Shown here: positions 18,572 through 28,658 of the stretch, piece by piece | Numbering within the stretch: position 1 is the first letter of the stretch | Layout: the number at the start of each line of letters is the position of its first letter | DNA from: Bacteroidetes bacterium ADurb.Bin145 | GTDB lineage: Bacteria; Bacteroidota; Bacteroidia; Bacteroidales; VadinHA17 | DNA length: 64,000 nucleotides | Reading direction: 5' to 3' | Assembly: GCA_002070505.1 (NCBI GenBank) | Contig: MWDJ01000008.1 | Span: forward strand, 37,865 to 101,864 | Program-made: the position numbers and the translations under genes | The notes under the pieces: generated by a model | Database searches by the model: none | The model's input: the letters and a program-made list of their open reading frames with translations, nothing else | Told to the model about the DNA's origin: nothing

Positions 18572-20494
18572 ATGATGAAAAGAAATCTGTCAATACTGAC
18601 CCTTCTTTTTTTATCTGTGGTACTGACGGCACAATCTGAAGAAAAGGCAAAACCCAGAACCATAAGACAGTGGAATTTATCCGGCGATTTCATCGATGAG
18701 GTGACTATCCCTTTTGACACTGTTTTCTCATTGTTCCATCGTTTCAGACTGGCTGATAAGTACTCCTCCTTAAACGCTACACTTGGTAATTATGGCTTGC
18801 CCTTCTACCAGATCAACTTCTTTCACCGTGTTACGGATCCTGATAAATTCCTTTATAGTGGGTATTATCCTTTTATGTATGTCCCCGAAAAAGCTGTCTT
18901 TATGAACACCCAGGTGCCGTTCTCAGAAATGGTCTGGACCTATGGAGCACCAAGGGAGACGGCGGAACAGACCTTCAGGGTGCGCCATTCGCAAAACGTT
19001 AACAGATACCTGAACTTCGGACTTGTTTTTGATGTGATCTATAATCTTGGTCAGTATAACCATCAGAAAACCGATAATAAAACTTTTACATTTTACGGTT
19101 CCTACACAGGGCAGAAATATAAAGCTTATTTCTCGACAGGAGTTAATAATCTGAACATTGCAGAAAATGGAGGAATAATTGATAAGGACCAGCTTGAACT
19201 TTATGAAACACGTGAAGTACCTGTCAATCTGGGTTCTCTTAATTCATCAAAGAGCATACTGAAAAACCGTAACCTGCTTTTAGTACAGAGGTACAGAATA
19301 GGAGGGGAACAATCAGCAAAGGATTCATTAAAAAGTAAAACTTCAGGGCTCGCTGGTCTCAGCGGAACCTTTTCACATATCCTTACCTGGGAGACTAACA
19401 GAAGAACATATACCGATAAAGCGCCCGGATCAGGATTTTACGACACAGCGTTTATAAATTCTTCGTGGACAAGAGATTCTCTTTCATCACGGATGCTGAA
19501 GAACACAATCCGTTTTGACTTTATGACAGATGAATCAAAAAAACTGAGACTTGGAATAGGCGTTGGTTTACGAAATGAGCTTATCAGATACAGCCAGATA
19601 ATACCATCGCATGACATTAATTTTGCTGACACTGCAGCATGGAACCGTAATAACAATGTGCTTACTGGGAGGATATTCAATGATATCGGAGAAAGATTCA
19701 GCTGGATAGCAACAGGCGAATTCTTTCTGACGGGCTTCAGAGCAGGCGATTTCAGCCTTAAAGGAGATATCACAAAAAAATTCAGCTTTGAAAAAGGCAC
19801 TGCTTCATGGGTAATATCAGGTTCGATTACAAACACCCAACCTTCTTTCTGGTTTGAGAACTGGGGAAGCAACAATTTTGAATGGCACAATAATTTAAAG
19901 AAAGAGTTCAGGATAGATGTAGGTACAACATTTTCCTATCCGGTCAGAAAAGCAGAGCTTAAATTTAATTATGCGATAATCGATAATTATACTGCTTTTA
20001 ATACACTTTCTGTGCCGGATCAGCACCAGGGCGGTCTATCGGCAGCTTCACTTAATGTAAAAAAGGAGATACAGGCCTGGAAATTTCACCTTGCAGCGGA
20101 TATTCTTGTTCAGAAAAGCAGCAACTCAGAAATCCTTGACCTTCCCCTTTTCACAACAAAATCGTCATTTTTCTTCGAACATCTTTTCAGGTTCAAAGAA
20201 ACGAACGGAGAGCTCAATACACAATTAGGGATTGACGTGTTATACCATACATATTATTATCCTTATGAATATATGCCTTCTACCGGCAGGTTCTACAGGC
20301 AGGACAGGATTAAAACAGGGAATTATCCTTTCATTGATGTATTTCTAAACCTTAAGCTGAAAAGGACAAGGATCTTCATTATGTTTGACCATCTGAATTC
20401 CGGATATATGGGATATGATTATTTTATGATCCCTTCTTATCCAATGAATGCCAGGATGTTAAGATACGGTATTGCCTGGACTTTCTATAATTAG
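18572..20494 (+). CDS. Putative outer-membrane porin (Porin_10 type)
   Basis: A 640-residue predicted outer-membrane beta-barrel protein resembling the Bacteroidota 'putative porin' family (Porin_10). I chose the ATG pair at 18572/18575 because it starts directly at a signal peptide (KRNLSILTLLFLSVVLTAQ). The longer frame from 18533 would begin inside the hairpin and place 13 extra residues before it. The remainder alternates hydrophobic and polar residues in barrel fashion, with many aromatic residues and a strand-like C-terminus ending in GIAWTFYN. The cargo cannot be told from sequence. Confidence 0.78.
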   Translation: MMKRNLSILTLLFLSVVLTAQSEEKAKPRTIRQWNLSGDFIDEVTIPFDTVFSLFHRFRLADKYSSLNATLGNYGLPFYQINFFHRVTDPDKFLYSGYYPFMYVPEKAVFMNTQVPFSEMVWTYGAPRETAEQTFRVRHSQNVNRYLNFGLVFDVIYNLGQYNHQKTDNKTFTFYGSYTGQKYKAYFSTGVNNLNIAENGGIIDKDQLELYETREVPVNLGSLNSSKSILKNRNLLLVQRYRIGGEQSAKDSLKSKTSGLAGLSGTFSHILTWETNRRTYTDKAPGSGFYDTAFINSSWTRDSLSSRMLKNTIRFDFMTDESKKLRLGIGVGLRNELIRYSQIIPSHDINFADTAAWNRNNNVLTGRIFNDIGERFSWIATGEFFLTGFRAGDFSLKGDITKKFSFEKGTASWVISGSITNTQPSFWFENWGSNNFEWHNNLKKEFRIDVGTTFSYPVRKAELKFNYAIIDNYTAFNTLSVPDQHQGGLSAASLNVKKEIQAWKFHLAADILVQKSSNSEILDLPLFTTKSSFFFEHLFRFKETNGELNTQLGIDVLYHTYYYPYEYMPSTGRFYRQDRIKTGNYPFIDVFLNLKLKRTRIFIMFDHLNSGYMGYDYFMIPSYPMNARMLRYGIAWTFYN

Positions 20495-20505
20495 AAAAAT
20501 TGTAT

Positions 20506-20513
20506 TATTTTTG
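20506..20513 (+). promoter_or_regulatory. -7 element TATTTTTG before the mltF-like gene
   Basis: TATTTTTG followed by C fits the Bacteroidota TAnnTTTG consensus. It is 36 bases before the GTG start of the transglycosylase gene and just after the porin stop. No clear -33 TTTG was found. Confidence 0.5.
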
Positions 20514-20549
20514 CACCGCTTTTTAAATGATGTGTAACTAAAATGAAAG

Positions 20550-22052
20550 GTGTTGGCAAAAAAGCATTTTATTTTTTTCATTCTGCTGATCATTCTGTTA
20601 TCATGTGTCAGAAAGTCTGATACTTCTTCCATTCCAGTAAGACATGCTCCGGTTTCATTTGATCTCGACTCAATAATATCGAGAGGGAGGCTGATAGCAG
20701 TGTCGGATTATAATTCAACGAATTATTTCATTTACAAGGGAGAACCGATGGGATTCCATTTTGAACTGTTAAAGAACTTCACAGAGTATCTTGGAATCGA
20801 TCTGGAAATAATAAAAGAGAATGATCTTGAGAATGCATTCGGATTATTGAATTCAGGAGAGGCTGATGTAATTGCGATAGGGTTAACTGTCAGCTCTTCG
20901 AGGAAAAAGGATATTCTTTTTACAGATCCGATATTTGAAACGAGGCAGGTACTTATTCAGAGGAGACCCCATAACTGGCGTTCGATGACGATGGATATGC
21001 TGGACAGGAAACTTGTAAGGAACCAGCTGGATTTAGCAGGCAAGACTGTATATGTCCAGAAGCTCTCATCTCATGCTGAACGACTTAAAACCCTTGCAGA
21101 AGAGATAGGAGATTCGATAAGGATAATTGAAGTGCCCTTTGATTCAGAGGACCTTATCAGGAATGTAGCTCATGGTGAAATAGAATATACGGTATGTGAT
21201 GAGAACATTGCCACAGTGAATTCAACCTATTATCCTGATATTGATGTAAATACACCAATTAGTTTTCCTCAGAATATTGCCTGGGGCGTAAGACAGAATA
21301 ATTCCGTAAAGCTGCTGGCTGAGCTTAACAGCTGGTTAAATACTTACAGGAAAACAAGATCGTTTGCCTTGTTATATACGAAGTATTTTCAGAATTCCAG
21401 GTCAAGTCTGATAGTCAGAAGTGATTATTACACATCACTGACTGGAAAGATATCTAAGTACGATGATCTTATTAAATCTGCAAGTGAGAAGATCGGGTGG
21501 GACTGGCGTTTGCTGGCTTCATTGATATACCAGGAGTCGAGATTTAATCCACTTGTCAGATCACGTGCCGGAGCCTATGGCCTTATGCAGATAATGCCGG
21601 TTACCGGGAAGCATTTCGGAATTGATATTACAGCTTCGCCATCAAACAATGTGAAGGCAGGCGTAATGTACATCAACTGGCTTCGCGCACTTTTCGAAAC
21701 CAAGGTCAGCGATCCTGATGAAAGGCTTAAATTTGTACTTGCATCGTATAATGCGGGGCCGGGACATATCCTGGATGCTATGAGGCTTGCTGAAAAAAAT
21801 GGTATGGACCCGGAAAAATGGGACGGGAATGTGTCATACTGGCTTCAGAAGAAATCGGATCCTGTTTATTACCGTGATGCTGATGTTAAAAGCGGATATT
21901 TCAGAGGGACCGAGTCAGTCAATTTCGTAAGTGAGATCCTTGAGCGCTTCGAACACTATAAAAATATGATCCCGGAAGAAGAACCCATTGGCCTGACCGC
22001 AGAATCAGGTGCAGATCTTCAATTGAGTAACTCACTCATTTTAAATCCTTAA
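20550..22052 (+). CDS. MltF-like membrane-bound lytic murein transglycosylase
   Basis: A 500-residue lipoprotein with a lipobox near residue 19 (LLSC). An extracellular solute-binding domain (SBP_bac_3-like) spans about residues 45-285 and a C-terminal SLT lysozyme-like domain about 300-440. The SLT motifs are IYQESRFNP, with the likely catalytic Glu, then GAYGLMQIMPVTG and LASYNAGPGH. This order is that of E. coli MltF, which cleaves peptidoglycan glycan strands. The start is GTG (or TTG one codon on); the nearby ATG at 20543 is in another frame that does not lead into this protein. Confidence 0.9.
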   Translation: MLAKKHFIFFILLIILLSCVRKSDTSSIPVRHAPVSFDLDSIISRGRLIAVSDYNSTNYFIYKGEPMGFHFELLKNFTEYLGIDLEIIKENDLENAFGLLNSGEADVIAIGLTVSSSRKKDILFTDPIFETRQVLIQRRPHNWRSMTMDMLDRKLVRNQLDLAGKTVYVQKLSSHAERLKTLAEEIGDSIRIIEVPFDSEDLIRNVAHGEIEYTVCDENIATVNSTYYPDIDVNTPISFPQNIAWGVRQNNSVKLLAELNSWLNTYRKTRSFALLYTKYFQNSRSSLIVRSDYYTSLTGKISKYDDLIKSASEKIGWDWRLLASLIYQESRFNPLVRSRAGAYGLMQIMPVTGKHFGIDITASPSNNVKAGVMYINWLRALFETKVSDPDERLKFVLASYNAGPGHILDAMRLAEKNGMDPEKWDGNVSYWLQKKSDPVYYRDADVKSGYFRGTESVNFVSEILERFEHYKNMIPEEEPIGLTAESGADLQLSNSLILNP

Positions 22053-22096
22053 CTGAATCAGCTTTTAGTTTTTAACCACGGATTAAAGGCTAATCA

Positions 22097-23344
22097 TCAA
22101 TCGTACCTTATCGCTTTTACGGGGGTTATTCTGCTGATGAGTTTAGACGGGACCAGGAGCATAATGATTATTGCAGCCATCGTTCCGGCATTAAGAAGGA
22201 TTATATGGATCATGCTGAGGTTAATTGGAACTGTTTTAATGTAATAGGAAGAGGGATCAAGGGTTACAAGCCCGGTTTTCAACTGCAGCAAGGCAAGCCC
22301 CACTCCAATGAGATTGCCCCACAGAAGACCTTTTCCGATAAGATAAGCGGCCTGGTAGAGAAAGATCCTCCTTATTGTAATATCTTCTGATCCGAGGGCT
22401 TTAAGGATTCCTATCATATTGGTTTTTTCAAGGATCAGTATAAGTAACCCGGAGATCATATTGAATCCCGCCACGACAAGCATCAGGGTTATTATAACGA
22501 TAACATTAAGATCCTGAAAATTAAGCCAGTCGAATATCTGAGGGTATTTCTCCCGGATATTGGTAACTTTGAACTTCTCCTCATCCGGGAGGATCTGGTA
22601 ACCGACTGCGTCCCTGACCAAAGCAGTTATCTGATCAAGCCTGTCGAAATCATCAATGAAGATCTCAAATCCGCTTACCTGATCTTCATCCCAGTTATTA
22701 AGTCTTTTGATATGACCGATATCGCAGAAGACATACATTTTGTCGAACTCCTCAAGGCTTGTCTCATAGATGCCGCTTACTGTGAATTTTCTCATTCTGG
22801 GCGGGTCCTGCACGAAATGCATAGCGAATGAATCACCGATACGGAGCTTGAGCATATCGGATATTTTCTTAGAAATGATCACCTTGTCGGTCCGTGCACT
22901 GTCGGTAACGGTAAATATTTCACCTTCAACAATATTGCTTCTGAAATAGCTCCAGTCGAAATCGCTTCCGACACCCTTGAGGACAACACCCTGTATATCT
23001 TCACCGGTTTTGATTATACCCGCTTTTGTAGCAAATACCTGGATATGCGATATGCCCGGTATCTTTTCAATCTTGGGAATGAATTCCTGTCCCTGATGTA
23101 TAGGGGCTGTTTCAAAAGATATGTTTGAATCAAAATTTACAATCTGGATATTTGATCCGAAGCCGACAACTTTTTCCCTTATCTGTTTCTTAAAACCTGT
23201 GAGAATGGCGACAGCAATGATCATAACCGCGATTCCCAGAGATATCCCGATGATTGCTATTACATTTATCGGCCTTGAGAAAGATGTCCCTTCTCTTCTG
23301 CCCCTGATAAGACGTTCCGCTATGAAGTATGGTAAATTCATCAA
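22097..23344 (-). CDS. LolC/LolE-like ABC transporter permease
   Basis: A 415-residue FtsX-family permease of the lipoprotein-releasing type. It starts PYFIAERLIRGRREG and has a first transmembrane helix near residues 28-48. A long periplasmic domain follows, then three more helices (near 278-300, 322-350 and 380-400), the MacB/LolE topology. It has no ATPase domain and none is adjacent. The LolD-like ATPase at 60418 could serve it, but that is inference. It converges with the MltF-like gene and diverges from the NamZ-like gene. Confidence 0.88.
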   Translation of the reverse strand: MMNLPYFIAERLIRGRREGTSFSRPINVIAIIGISLGIAVMIIAVAILTGFKKQIREKVVGFGSNIQIVNFDSNISFETAPIHQGQEFIPKIEKIPGISHIQVFATKAGIIKTGEDIQGVVLKGVGSDFDWSYFRSNIVEGEIFTVTDSARTDKVIISKKISDMLKLRIGDSFAMHFVQDPPRMRKFTVSGIYETSLEEFDKMYVFCDIGHIKRLNNWDEDQVSGFEIFIDDFDRLDQITALVRDAVGYQILPDEEKFKVTNIREKYPQIFDWLNFQDLNVIVIITLMLVVAGFNMISGLLILILEKTNMIGILKALGSEDITIRRIFLYQAAYLIGKGLLWGNLIGVGLALLQLKTGLVTLDPSSYYIKTVPINLSMIHIILLNAGTMAAIIIMLLVPSKLISRITPVKAIRYD

Positions 23345-23357
23345 GTGTTATCGGATT

Positions 23358-23365
23358 CAAAATTA
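23358..23365 (-). promoter_or_regulatory. -7 element TAATTTTG for the LolC/E-like gene (minus strand)
   Basis: Read on the minus strand, TAATTTTG matches TAnnTTTG and lies 13 bases before the ATG at 23344. There is no clear -33 partner. Confidence 0.4.
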
Positions 23366-23439
23366 ATAATTTCTCAATCTTTGTTACAGCCGGGCACTGA
23401 GAATAAAAAATATTAGTTTTACAGAAAAATATCTGGCTG

Positions 23440-24612
23440 ATGACGCAATTATTGAAGTTGTTCCTGTTATTAGTCCTGGCACAAAATTGTCAGCGAGATG
23501 ACATATCTCCGGTTCCCGGGGCAGCCCGCTATGACCAGTATGAAGGTTTAATAAAGGATAAATCAATTGCTATTGCAACAAACCAGACCTCGATGATTGG
23601 TGATATACACCTACTTGATTACTTAATCAAAAACGGAGTCGATATTAAAAGGATCATGAATGTTTATGTACCTGAACACGGGTTCCGGGGTACTGCGAGT
23701 GACGGTGAGTTTATTGAAAACGGGAGGGATGCTAAAACAGGGGTTCCTATAATCAGTCTCTATGGGAACCATAAAAAACCTGCCGCTGACGATCTTAAGG
23801 ATGTAGATGCCGTACTGTTTGATATTCAGGAAGTGGGAGCAAGGTTTTATACATATATTTCCACTCTTCATTATATTATGGAAGCCTGCGCAGAGAATAA
23901 AGTAAAATGTATTATTCTCGACAGGCCGAACCCTAACGGATTCTATGTTGACGGGAACATACTTGATACTGCTTTCAGTTCTTTTGTCGGAATGCATCCT
24001 GTGCCTGTTGTTCACGGGATGACAGTAGGCGAGTATGGTATGATGATAAACGGTGAGGGATGGCTTGCTGGTGGCATTAAATGTGATCTGACAGTCATTA
24101 AATGTCTGAATTACGATCATTCCGTGCTGTATGAGTTACCGGTGAGGCCTTCACCCAATCTTCCGAACCAGACATCAGTCTATCTTTATCCTTCACTCTG
24201 TTTTTTTGAAGGGACAAATATCTCTGTCGGCCGGGGCACATCATTTCCCTTCCAGGTATATGGATCACCTCTTCTTCCGGATAAGGGTTTCAGCTTTACC
24301 CCGGAGAGCGTTCCCGGTGCTGTAAATCCACCACTACTTGGCATAAAATGTTATGGTAAGGATCTGCGCAATGCCATCAAAGAAAAACTGGTTCCCTATC
24401 CGGCACTTAACCTTACCTGGCTGATTGATGCTTATAATGATTATCCTCAGAAAGACAGGTTCTTCACTTCTTATTTTGATGTTCTGGCTGGCGGGCCAAC
24501 ACTTCGGGAACAGATACAGAAAGGAATGTCATCTGATGAGATAAGGGCAACATGGCAGCCGGGACTGAAGAGATTCAGTAGGGTGAGAGAGAAATATTTG
24601 CTTTACAAATAG
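23440..24612 (+). CDS. namZ: Exo-beta-N-acetylmuramidase NamZ-like protein (DUF1343)
   Basis: A 390-residue exported protein of the DUF1343 family. Characterised members (NamZ) remove terminal MurNAc from peptidoglycan fragments. Family segments seen are IATNQTS near residue 46, VPEHGFRG near 76, VLFDIQEVGARFYTY near 128, and the DRPNPNG segment near 166. SPNLPNQTSVYLYPSLCFFEGTN near 231 carries the conserved ExTN segment. The N-terminus is a signal peptide ending in a Cys (LAQNC) that is a poor lipobox, so lipidation is uncertain. With the MltF-like gene nearby it suggests local peptidoglycan turnover functions. Confidence 0.9.
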   Translation: MTQLLKLFLLLVLAQNCQRDDISPVPGAARYDQYEGLIKDKSIAIATNQTSMIGDIHLLDYLIKNGVDIKRIMNVYVPEHGFRGTASDGEFIENGRDAKTGVPIISLYGNHKKPAADDLKDVDAVLFDIQEVGARFYTYISTLHYIMEACAENKVKCIILDRPNPNGFYVDGNILDTAFSSFVGMHPVPVVHGMTVGEYGMMINGEGWLAGGIKCDLTVIKCLNYDHSVLYELPVRPSPNLPNQTSVYLYPSLCFFEGTNISVGRGTSFPFQVYGSPLLPDKGFSFTPESVPGAVNPPLLGIKCYGKDLRNAIKEKLVPYPALNLTWLIDAYNDYPQKDRFFTSYFDVLAGGPTLREQIQKGMSSDEIRATWQPGLKRFSRVREKYLLYK

Positions 24613-24640
24613 TCTAAGAGTCTGATAGTCTCAGAGTCGG
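24611..24640. repeat. Short imperfect direct repeat AGTCT(a/c)AGAGTC
   Basis: Two copies of a 12-base unit (24611-24622 and 24626-24637) are separated by tga. They fall between the convergent namZ-like and aminotransferase genes and run into the last codons of the latter. The function is unknown. Confidence 0.5.
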
Positions 24641-25827
24641 CCGGGGTAAACCTTTAATGCTTCAGCTATTGTTTCAATTGCATTTTTAAGATCGTTAATA
24701 TTCAGAACATAGGCGATCCTTACTTCATTTTTACCCAGTCCGGGTGTAACATAAAAGCCTGAAGCCGGTGCTACCATAACAGTTTGCTTCTTATATTCAA
24801 ATTCTTCCAGTATCCACTGTGCAAAGTTATCGGCATCGTCGACAGGCAGCTTTACTACTGTATAGAATGCACCTTTTGGTTTTGGGCAGTACACTCCCGG
24901 GATCTTATTCAAAGCTTCAACCATAAAGTCACGCCGTGCAGTATATTCTTCATTCACCTCCCTGAAATATCCGGGAGGAGTATCGATTGATGCTTCACCT
25001 GCAATCTGGCCCAGCCCCGGAGGTGAAAGTCTTGCCTGCGCAAATTTCAGCGCAGTCGAAATGACATCCTTATTCCTGGTTACCAGAGCCCCGATCCTTA
25101 CACCGCATTCACTGTACCGTTTCGATACTGAGTCGATCATAATCAGGTTATTATCAATACCTTCAAGTTTCATTGGTGAAAAAAATGAGGTACCGTCATA
25201 GCAGAATTCCCTGTATGCTTCATCGGAGAACAGGTATAGATCATACTTAATTACAATTTCGCGCAGTTTCCGGAATTCCTCCTCAGAATACAGATACCCT
25301 GTAGGATTATTGGGGCTGCAAACTATGATACCCCTGGTTTTTGACGTGATCTTCTTCTCGATTTCTTCAATAGGAGGTAAGGCAAAATCATTTTCGATAG
25401 AGGAAGTGACAGGGATTATCTTGATTCCTGCGGAAGTGGCAAATCCGATATAGTTGGCATAAAGAGGTTCAAATGTTATGATTTCCTCACCGGGATCCAG
25501 ACACGACATCATAGCAAATAACAAAGCTTCCGATGCGCCCGTGGTTATAAGGATATCAGAATAATCAACACTTATACCGATGTTATTATAAAATTCAGCC
25601 AGCTTACGTCTGTAAGATTCATTCCCTGCTGAATGGCTGTATTCAATCACTTTTAGGTCAATATTCCTGATCGCATTAAGGGCTACATCAGGGGTCTGAA
25701 TATCTGGTTGTCCGATATTGAGGCGGTAGACCTTGTTGCCTTTTTTCATAGCTTCTTCAGCAAAAGGCACGAGCCTCCTGATCGGGGATGCCGGCATAGC
25801 CTTACCTTTTTCAGAAATTGATGGCAT
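24631..25827 (-). CDS. Pyridoxal-phosphate aminotransferase, class I/II
   Basis: A 398-residue fold-type I aminotransferase of the aspartate/aromatic type. LNIGQPDIQTP is near residue 37, a VCSPNNPTGYLYS segment near 167 carries the Asn of the PLP site, and SVSKRYSECGVRIG near 228 carries the PLP-lysine. The substrate cannot be fixed from sequence. I start it at the ATG at 25827. The longer frame begins with a TTG at 25860 that is itself part of a -7 promoter element, so it cannot be translated from that transcript. Confidence 0.9.
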   Translation of the reverse strand: MPSISEKGKAMPASPIRRLVPFAEEAMKKGNKVYRLNIGQPDIQTPDVALNAIRNIDLKVIEYSHSAGNESYRRKLAEFYNNIGISVDYSDILITTGASEALLFAMMSCLDPGEEIITFEPLYANYIGFATSAGIKIIPVTSSIENDFALPPIEEIEKKITSKTRGIIVCSPNNPTGYLYSEEEFRKLREIVIKYDLYLFSDEAYREFCYDGTSFFSPMKLEGIDNNLIMIDSVSKRYSECGVRIGALVTRNKDVISTALKFAQARLSPPGLGQIAGEASIDTPPGYFREVNEEYTARRDFMVEALNKIPGVYCPKPKGAFYTVVKLPVDDADNFAQWILEEFEYKKQTVMVAPASGFYVTPGLGKNEVRIAYVLNINDLKNAIETIAEALKVYPGRL

Positions 25828-25857
25828 AATCTTTACTATTTTCTTGAACAACGCGAA

Positions 25858-25865
25858 CAAAATTA
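25858..25865 (-). promoter_or_regulatory. -7 element TAATTTTG for the aminotransferase (minus strand)
   Basis: On the minus strand TAATTTTG fits TAnnTTTG and leaves a leader of roughly 25 bases to the ATG at 25827. It helps decide the start of the aminotransferase. Confidence 0.45.
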
Positions 25866-25980
25866 ATCAAATAACCAACCCGCCACTATGATTTTTGTTT
25901 CTAAATGCATTTATAGTCATGATTCCCCCTTAAACACTTCAACGTTTAAACCTCTTCAACCCTGATTTCATAATAATTTC

Positions 25981-25988
25981 TATTTTTG
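25981..25988 (+). promoter_or_regulatory. -7 element TATTTTTG before valS
   Basis: TATTTTTG followed by C lies 35 bases before the valS ATG. The 25866-26023 gap holds nothing else that I can support: no T-box, tRNA or terminator was seen. Confidence 0.5.
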
Positions 25989-26023
25989 CAGATCAGTTTC
26001 TCTAAATAAAGCATGTCACTGAA

Positions 26024-28657
26024 ATGGATATACCTTCCAAATACGACCCGGTCAAGACAGAAAGCAAATGGTATGATTACTGGATGAAGCATGGATTCTT
26101 CAAAAGCATACCTGACGAAAGAGAGCCATATACAATTGTTATCCCGCCTCCAAATGTGACCGGAGTGCTTCACATGGGTCACATGCTCAACAACACGATT
26201 CAGGACGTCCTTATACGAAGGGCAAGGATGCTTGGTAAAAATGCATGCTGGGTTCCCGGAACAGATCATGCTTCAATTGCTACCGAAGCGAAAGTAGTGG
26301 CAAAACTGAAAAGCGAAGGGATTGATAAGAAGGGTATCTCGCGTGAAGAATTCCTGGAACATGCCTGGGAGTGGACAAGGAAACATGGAGGGATCATCCT
26401 CGAACAGCTTAAGAAACTTGGTGCTTCATGCGACTGGGACAGGACTTTGTTCACGATGGATAAAGAAAGGTATGATTCAGTCATCAAAACGTTCGTTTAC
26501 CTTTATAATAAGGGGCTTATTTACCGTGGAGTCAGGATGGTAAACTGGGATCCGCAGGCAAGAACGGCTGTCTCCGACGAAGAGGTCTATTTCACTGAGG
26601 AGCAGTCTAAATTATACTATGTACGCTATAAAATAGTCGGATGGAATGATTATGTAACTGTTGCCACAACCCGCCCTGAAACCATACTGGGTGACACTGC
26701 GGTATGTGCCAATCCGAATGACCCGAGATATAAGCACCTGAAAGGCAGAAAGGTTATTGTGCCTATGGCTAACAGGGAGGTCCCTTTCATTTTCGATGAT
26801 TATGTGGATATGGAATTTGGAACGGGATGTCTTAAAATAACCCCGGCTCATGATATAAATGACTATGAGATCGGCAGGAGGCATAACCTGGAATCAATTG
26901 ATATTTTCAATGATGATGGGACAATAAGCCGGAGGGCAAATATGTTTGTTGGTGCTGACAGGTTTGCAGCGAAAGATCTTGCAGAAAAAGAACTGAAGCG
27001 CACAGGTAACCTTGTCAGGGTAATTCCGTATAATAATAAGATAGGGCGTTCCGAAAGGACCCATGCTGTTATTGAGCCAAAGCTTTCCACCCAATGGTTC
27101 CTGAAAATGGAAGAAATATCCCGCCCTGCTCTCAATGCAGTTCTGAATGGTGATATTCATCTTCATCCTGCAAAATTCAGGAATCTTTACCGTCACTGGA
27201 TGGAGAATGTTCATGACTGGTGCATCAGCCGCCAGCTGTGGTGGGGACACAGAATTCCTGCGTGGTATTACGGTAATAATGAGTTTGTTGTAGCCGGTGA
27301 TATAAATGCAGCTCTTGAACTGGCAAGGCAAAAAAGCGGCGACAGAAATCTTAGTGAAAAAGATCTTAAACAGGATGAGGATGTCCTTGATACGTGGTTC
27401 TCTTCATGGCTATGGCCCATTACCTCTTTTGACGGGATAAACAAACCCGATAACCCGGATATTAAATATTACTATCCTACAGACGATCTGATAACTGCTC
27501 CCGAGATATTATTTTTCTGGGTTGCGAGGATGATAATTGCCGGATATGAGTTCAGGGGTGAAAAACCTTTCAGGAATGTCTATCTGACCGGCCTGGTACG
27601 TGATCAGCAGAGAAGAAAGATGTCGAAATCGCTTGGTAATTCTCCGGAGCCTCTTGACCTTATTGAGAAATATGGTGCCGACGGTGTGAGAGTAGGAATG
27701 CTTTTATGTTCACCTGCAGGTAATGATCTGCTGTACGACGATACTCTTCCCGAGCAGGGTCGGAATTTTGCAAATAAGATATGGAACGCTTTCCGCCTTG
27801 TCAAAAGCTGGAAAATCGATGATAAAATCAGCCAGCCCGGATCTTCTGAAACTGCCGTAAGATGGATGGAGGAGATGCTGAAGAAGAACATCAGCCAGAT
27901 AGATTCAAATTTTAAAAGATTCCGGATATCTGAAGCCCTGATGACAGCTTACAAGCTTTTCTGGGATGAGTTTTCGGGATGGTACCTGGAAATAATAAAG
28001 CCGGAATACGAAAAACCGATTGACAGGAAGACTTATGAAGCAACACTAATTTTCTTTGATAAGCTTCTGAGGATAATACATCCATTTATGCCATTCATTA
28101 CGGAGGAGATCTGGCAGCTTCTTGTGGAACGGAAGGATGGTGAGAGTCTTATGATAAGCAGAATGCCTGAATCAAAAAGATACAACAAGGCGTTTCTCAT
28201 GAAATTTGAAATTGTGAAAGAGACAGTGTCGGCAGTCAGAAGTATCAGGAAAGAGAAGAACTTAAGTCAGAAAGAGAAGCTTGTTCTTAGTATCAGGTCT
28301 AATGAAGAGAGCATTGATCATGATTTCATGACAGTAGTTTCGAAACTATGCAATCTTTCCGAAATAAGTTTTACTGACAATAAGCCTGAAGGCGCAGCAT
28401 CATTCATGATAGGTACAACTGAATACTTCATTCCTCTGGGAGATAGGCTTGATCCCGAATCAGAGATCCGGAAGATTCATGAAGAACTTGATTATTTTAG
28501 CGGATTTCTTGCTTCTGTCATGAAGAAACTTGACAATGAGAAATTTGTTAAGAATGCTCCGGCAAAAGTGCTTGAGCTGGAGGTCAGGAAAAAGAATGAT
28601 GCAGAAAGTAAGATCCGGTCACTAACGGAGAGACTTAATGGATTGGTTGACAGATAG
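26024..28657 (+). CDS. valS: Valyl-tRNA synthetase
   Basis: An 877-residue class I aminoacyl-tRNA synthetase that charges tRNA-Val. [16 protein letters not shown] near residue 42 carries the HIGH motif as HMGH. The editing domain includes [10 protein letters not shown] near 214. [16 protein letters not shown] near 400 and the KMSKS loop ([10 protein letters not shown], near 530) are canonical. A C-terminal coiled coil near 810-875 is the usual ValRS arm. The stop is 1 base from the end of the convergent lipoprotein gene. Confidence 0.98.
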   Translation: MDIPSKYDPVKTESKWYDYWMKHGFFKSIPDEREPYTIVIPPPNVTGVLHMGHMLNNTIQDVLIRRARMLGKNACWVPGTDHASIATEAKVVAKLKSEGIDKKGISREEFLEHAWEWTRKHGGIILEQLKKLGASCDWDRTLFTMDKERYDSVIKTFVYLYNKGLIYRGVRMVNWDPQARTAVSDEEVYFTEEQSKLYYVRYKIVGWNDYVTVATTRPETILGDTAVCANPNDPRYKHLKGRKVIVPMANREVPFIFDDYVDMEFGTGCLKITPAHDINDYEIGRRHNLESIDIFNDDGTISRRANMFVGADRFAAKDLAEKELKRTGNLVRVIPYNNKIGRSERTHAVIEPKLSTQWFLKMEEISRPALNAVLNGDIHLHPAKFRNLYRHWMENVHDWCISRQLWWGHRIPAWYYGNNEFVVAGDINAALELARQKSGDRNLSEKDLKQDEDVLDTWFSSWLWPITSFDGINKPDNPDIKYYYPTDDLITAPEILFFWVARMIIAGYEFRGEKPFRNVYLTGLVRDQQRRKMSKSLGNSPEPLDLIEKYGADGVRVGMLLCSPAGNDLLYDDTLPEQGRNFANKIWNAFRLVKSWKIDDKISQPGSSETAVRWMEEMLKKNISQIDSNFKRFRISEALMTAYKLFWDEFSGWYLEIIKPEYEKPIDRKTYEATLIFFDKLLRIIHPFMPFITEEIWQLLVERKDGESLMISRMPESKRYNKAFLMKFEIVKETVSAVRSIRKEKNLSQKEKLVLSIRSNEESIDHDFMTVVSKLCNLSEISFTDNKPEGAASFMIGTTEYFIPLGDRLDPESEIRKIHEELDYFSGFLASVMKKLDNEKFVKNAPAKVLELEVRKKNDAESKIRSLTERLNGLVDR

Positions 28658-28658
28658 T

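Noticed and set aside
25866-26023. Possible tRNA or T-box leader before valS
   Set aside because: No cloverleaf, specifier loop or T-box sequence is visible; only a -7 promoter element is supported.
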